From the NCBI RefSeq assembly GCF_000003815.2, contig NC_049982.1, forward strand, positions 15,108,769 through 15,172,768: a stretch of 64,000 nucleotides of DNA. Reading direction: 5' to 3'. Made by a program: the position numbers and the translations under genes. Positions within the stretch are counted from its first letter, which is position 1; the number at the start of each line of letters is the position of its first letter. Under the pieces are notes generated by a model. That model did no database searches. It was not told the origin of the DNA and saw only the letters and a list, made by a program, of their open reading frames with translations. Below, one piece after another: positions 61,801-64,000 of this stretch. The stretch comes from Branchiostoma floridae. Lineage: Eukaryota; Chordata; Leptocardii; Amphioxiformes; Branchiostomatidae.

Positions 61801-64000
61801 CTTTCTGTACTTCCGTGATGATAAGATTGTCTGTTCTTGTCAAGTACACTAAAAGCCACCATACTGTTGAAAGGGAATCTGTATGTCAGATTGTTGCAGA
61901 TTTCCTGTAGCCTGACCTGTCTGTGTGATGAGAATGGAAGTGCCGTCTGATGTTGCACCTGATTATTGATCAATCCAACCCTGATGGACAGGTCTAGGCT
62001 CAGAGTAAAACAACTCCCATGTTTTTTGTTGTTGTAATAGTGGTTCTAGTTGAAGGTTCCAAAAATTATTGGCTTCTCCACCAGGCTGTGATGGATCCTG
62101 GCAGTTTGTATCATGGACCTTCCTGTAATTCTAACCCACAATCCCTACAGAGAGTGGTACTCGTACCACTTCCCTGAGCTGGTGAAGATCGTGAACGACA
62201 ACTACATGTACGCTCGTCTGGCGAGGATCATCGGTGACAGGAAGCTGCTGAAGGAGGATCGTCTGGAGGAGCTGGAGGAGATCACCATGGACAGTGCCAA
62301 GGCTGAGGCTATCATACAGAGTGCCAAGTCATCCATGGGTGAGTCACAACTTTATGAATAACACTTACATGGATGTCGGTACAGTGACAGATTTTCTGTA
62401 CTATTGGAGGGCCATGAGAGTCAACATTTCAGACTGTTCCAGTTTTTCTGTAGCTTGTCCTGTCTGTAGTCTTCAGGCTTCCTTGTAAAAAGTAGTTTTG
62501 AAAAAAAAATGCAAGTTTGAGGGCATATCACAGTTTTCATTTGCCCCAACTTGTGAAGTTTAGGCCCCCTGCAAATCTAAGGATACTTACAGTATTGATG
62601 AAACCAATCCTGATGGTTTAGGCTTAGGGTTTGAATTTGTGAATGACATTTTTTATTTATTTTGTCCTGTTATGTAGAATAACAATCTTAATGTCTATGT
62701 TCTGTATGTTTCAGGGATGGACATCTCCCCCATTGATCTGATCAACATCGAAACCTTTGCGTCCCGTGTGGTGTCCCTGGCGGAGTACCGGAAGTCGCTG
62801 CACGCCTACCTGCAGGGGAAGATGCACAACGTGGCGCCCAACCTGTCCGCTCTGATCGGGGAGCAGGTGGGGGCGCGCCTGATCTCGCACGCAGGGAGCC
62901 TGACCAACCTGGCCAAGTACCCTGCCTCCACAGTACAGATCCTGGGCGCTGAGAAGGCACTGTTCAGGTGGGGGATCATCCTGCTTCTGCCTTAAGATAC
63001 AGAACAATGGTCTCCTTTACATTATGTGTGCTTCAATTTTTTCAGTTATCAATATTGCAATTTGACATGGTGATGTTTAAGTGGTAGAAGTTCAAATAAT
63101 GTCCTTACCTTACAGTGTAGATTGGCTTAAAATTTTTGGATTCATACTTACAATGCCTCTCTTTGCAGAGCTTTGAAGACTCGTGGCAACACCCCCAAGT
63201 ACGGCCTTATCTTCCATTCCACGTTCATCGGCCGAGCAGGGGCCAAGAACAAAGGGCGCATCTCTCGTTACCTCGCTAACAAGTGCTCCATCGCTTCCAG
63301 GGTGGACTGCTTCGCAGGTTGGTATACTGTCTTTATTCAACAGTACTTTGAAAAAAGATGTAACTTATGCCACCTGACAAGTACACGTGTAATCAAGGAG
63401 CTTTTATCAGTAGGAGAGAGTACGGATTAGTTTCCATTGTTCGTATGTTCGTAGCGGGCGACAAAATTTTATTAACACCCACGTGTCAAATACCCGCATC
63501 TGCATACATTTCACCCACGCAAGCTTTTGTTTTCCCTTTGTTTTGTGGTCATTTTCATGGTGGGGCGGCCTGGGGATACAAACATTGTGTGTAGCGATCT
63601 GATTTTTGCGATTATGTTGACGATGTTGAACAGAAGAGTAACTTCGGAATACATACAGCGGCGGCAATATTCTCTCTGACTGAGGATGAAATTTCAAAGT
63701 CATACGGCGACCGGACAGCGCCGCCGCTCGGGTACGGGCTAAGCCTAAAGGCAAAATTGTCTGAGGCAAAGTCTACGAAAAAACTGGTAATATTCCTACA
63801 ATTAATGATGACTGTGAAAAACCTGACTCAATGATCACAGGAACCAAGTTTTTTTTAAGTATGCAACAGATATATTTCATAAATCGATACAAATACAAAG
63901 TTCAAATGCCTGGAGAACTCAAGACATTATATACGAAAACCCGATCGTAACGAAAACCATGAAAACTATGCTCTCCCGCCTTACCTTCACCTCATTCCAG
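58848..64000 (+). CDS. NOP56: NOP56, box C/D snoRNP core protein, 5' two thirds of the gene (exons 1-7)
   Basis: NOP56 pairs with NOP58, fibrillarin and SNU13 in the nucleolus to form box C/D snoRNPs, which 2'-O-methylate and process rRNA. Seven exons (58848-58850, 60229-60433, 60903-61064, 61491-61689, 62151-62338, 62715-62967, 63169-63317) join in one frame, each bordered by AG and GT. The product so far is about 386 residues; animal NOP56 is roughly 500-600, so the rest of the Nop domain and the lysine-rich tail lie outside the window. The order is: N-terminal fibrillarin-binding domain (residues about 2-70), linker and coiled coil (about 124-250, with the block [15 protein letters not shown]), and Nop domain (from about 250, with [20 protein letters not shown]). 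Homology is recognised from family knowledge, not from a search. The bases at 63999-64000 are AG after a pyrimidine-rich stretch, so exon 8 probably starts at the next base. Confidence 0.95.
59942..60018 (+). ncRNA. Box C/D snoRNA, family A, copy 1 (NOP56 intron 1)
   Basis: The C box ATGATGA is at 59951-59957 and the D box CTGA at 60007-60010. The terminal stem is CCTGTC (59942-59947) with GACAGG (60013-60018), 6 bp and perfect. The pairing continues outward between 59935-59947 and 60013-60026 with one bulge. The 77-nt RNA differs from copies 2 and 3 only at the purine of the C box. An internal CTGATGTT could serve as overlapping D' and C' boxes. It lies 210 nt before the 3' splice site of the intron. 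It should be released by splicing and exonuclease trimming, the usual route for intronic snoRNAs. Confidence 0.88.
60229..60433 (+). CDS. NOP56: NOP56 exon 2, N-terminal fibrillarin-binding domain
   Basis: The acceptor is CCCTGCAG and the donor GTAGGG. The exon encodes residues 2-69, including [26 protein letters not shown] and [12 protein letters not shown]. These match the NOP5/NOP56 N-terminal domain that docks fibrillarin. It ends in phase 1 with G, which completes a glycine with exon 3. Confidence 0.93.
60513..60584 (+). ncRNA. Box C/D snoRNA in NOP56 intron 2, U21 (SNORD21)-like guide
   Basis: The C box GTGATGA is at 60518-60524 and the D box CTGA at 60577-60580, with a short terminal stem TGCC (60513-60516)/GGCA (60581-60584). 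A C'-like GTGATGT is at 60551-60557. The 12 nt GTTTCAAGACGG at 60563-60574 are exactly complementary to CCGTCTTGAAAC, a universally conserved piece of large-subunit rRNA. By the D+5 rule, C60572 selects the G of CCCGTC, which I place at the site corresponding to human 28S Gm1303, the known target of U21. In vertebrates U21 sits in an RPL5 intron, so the host would differ. No canonical D' box is seen. Confidence 0.75.
60903..61064 (+). CDS. NOP56: NOP56 exon 3
   Basis: The acceptor is AATACAG and the donor GTATGT. It encodes about residues 70-123, with [35 protein letters not shown] and VVQEVIRG. The GDPKIG block is diagnostic for NOP56-type proteins. The exon starts and ends in phase 1. Confidence 0.93.
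61141..61217 (+). ncRNA. Box C/D snoRNA, family A, copy 2 (NOP56 intron 3)
   Basis: The C box GTGATGA is at 61150-61156, the D box CTGA at 61206-61209, and the terminal stem is CCTGTC (61141-61146)/GACAGG (61212-61217). It is identical to copy 3 over all 77 nt. Upstream of the D box, CAATCCAAC (61196-61204) is complementary to GTTGGATTG, which occurs next to the A-loop of large-subunit rRNA. C61201 is at D+5. This 9-bp target is tentative. Confidence 0.88.
61491..61689 (+). CDS. NOP56: NOP56 exon 4, start of the coiled-coil region
   Basis: The acceptor is TCCTTCACAG and the donor GTGAGG. It encodes about residues 124-189, with [27 protein letters not shown] and [20 protein letters not shown]. 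This is the most conserved linker between the fibrillarin-binding domain and the coiled coil that pairs with NOP58. It ends in phase 2. Confidence 0.94.
61916..61992 (+). ncRNA. Box C/D snoRNA, family A, copy 3 (NOP56 intron 4)
   Basis: The C box GTGATGA is at 61925-61931, the D box CTGA at 61981-61984, and the terminal stem is CCTGTC (61916-61921)/GACAGG (61987-61992). Similarity to copy 1 extends beyond the RNA, upstream to TTCCTGTAGCCTGA and downstream to GGTCTAGGCTC. The duplicated unit therefore included the flanking external stem. It ends 158 nt before the 3' splice site of the intron. Confidence 0.88.
62151..62338 (+). CDS. NOP56: NOP56 exon 5, coiled coil / NOSIC region
   Basis: The acceptor is ATCCCTACAG and the donor GTGAGT. 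It encodes about residues 190-252, starting [10 protein letters not shown]. The charged helix [20 protein letters not shown] follows. WYxxHFPEL is the hallmark of the NOSIC segment of Nop-domain proteins. Confidence 0.94.
62447..62628 (+). pseudogene. Decayed family A snoRNA in NOP56 intron 5
   Basis: The left flank and 5' stem survive at 62447-62467 (TTCTGTAGCTTGTCCTGTCT). The guide end, D box and right flank survive at about 62593-62628 (TATTGATGAAACCAATCC, then TGATGGTTTAGGCTTAG). About 125 unrelated nucleotides replace the middle. The C box at the expected place is lost and the terminal stem no longer pairs. I read it as a fourth copy degraded by insertion or replacement. Confidence 0.65.
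62715..62967 (+). CDS. NOP56: NOP56 exon 6, core of the Nop domain
   Basis: The acceptor is TATGTTTCAG and the donor GTGGGG. It encodes about residues 253-336, with [38 protein letters not shown] and [20 protein letters not shown]. In the family this domain recognises SNU13 bound to the kink-turn of the snoRNA. Exon GC content is clearly higher than in the flanking introns. Confidence 0.95.
63169..63317 (+). CDS. NOP56: NOP56 exon 7, C-terminal Nop domain
   Basis: The acceptor is CTCTTTGCAG. It encodes residues about 337-386, with [39 protein letters not shown] and RVDCFA. The chosen donor GTTGGT at 63318 is weak. It is preferred over GTATAC at 63322 because it leaves phase 1 (G plus two bases), which suits the glutamate usual in the family after the C-F-[SA] segment. 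Confidence 0.88.
63318..64000. other. NOP56 intron 7 with a GC-rich hairpin
   Basis: At about 63657-63727 AGCGGCGGC is mirrored by GCCGCCGCT with about 55 bases between. CpG is much higher than in the other NOP56 introns. The window ends TTCACCTCATTCCAG, which fits a 3' splice site. Confidence 0.6.

Noticed and set aside
62968-63168. A snoRNA in NOP56 intron 6
   Set aside because: A C-box-like GTGATGT is present, but there is no D box or terminal stem at a suitable distance.

Overview
The window looks like invertebrate-deuterostome nuclear DNA. A cephalochordate (amphioxus) is my best guess, inferred from the intron-rich conserved gene, the small inverted-repeat transposons, the truncated non-LTR retrotransposon and the minisatellites; no species-diagnostic sequence was checked. 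It is an assembled scaffold with three gaps of exactly 100 N (8504-8603, 27142-27241, 28809-28908). Most of the 64 kb is non-coding and repeat-bearing.

The one securely identified protein gene is NOP56 on the + strand, from about 58.8 kb to the right edge. NOP56 is a core protein of box C/D snoRNPs. Seven coding exons join in frame with GT-AG borders: 58848-58850 (the start codon alone), 60229-60433, 60903-61064, 61491-61689, 62151-62338, 62715-62967 and 63169-63317. Together they give about 386 residues. The window ends on what looks like the next splice acceptor. The promoter holds two CACGTG E-boxes and one perfect TCTCGCGAGA palindrome within 75 bp of the start codon.

The most interesting system is in the NOP56 introns. 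Introns 1, 3 and 4 each carry a nearly identical 77-nt box C/D snoRNA with a terminal stem. Intron 5 carries a decayed relative. Intron 2 carries a different C/D snoRNA whose guide is complementary to the universally conserved CCGTCTTGAAAC of large-subunit rRNA and which by the D-box +5 rule points to the residue modified by vertebrate U21 (SNORD21). So a gene for a snoRNP core protein hosts an expanded set of the RNAs that its product packages.

Region by region: 1-35 kb keeps its CpG dinucleotides. It has no gene I can support, but holds several inverted-repeat transposons (13849-14102, 14255-14331, 19446-19620, 20100-20227, 24002-24346, 28724-29059), a LINE 3' end (14617-15018), a tRNA-derived SINE-like copy (about 12.0 kb), a 33-bp minisatellite (22.0-22.4 kb), a 132-bp duplication beside an assembly gap, and GC-rich stretches that may be regulatory. 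At about 35.4 kb the base composition changes, and 35.4-58.2 kb is strongly CpG-depleted. Inside it are a 26-bp array of about 50 copies (39.2-40.5 kb), a CpG-bearing composite tandem repeat (43.3-45.4 kb), a 35-bp array (49.57-50.11 kb), an inverted-repeat element (about 55.5-55.8 kb), and a few short coding-like segments on the + strand that could be exons of an unrecognised gene. CpG returns at about 58.2 kb with the NOP56 promoter.
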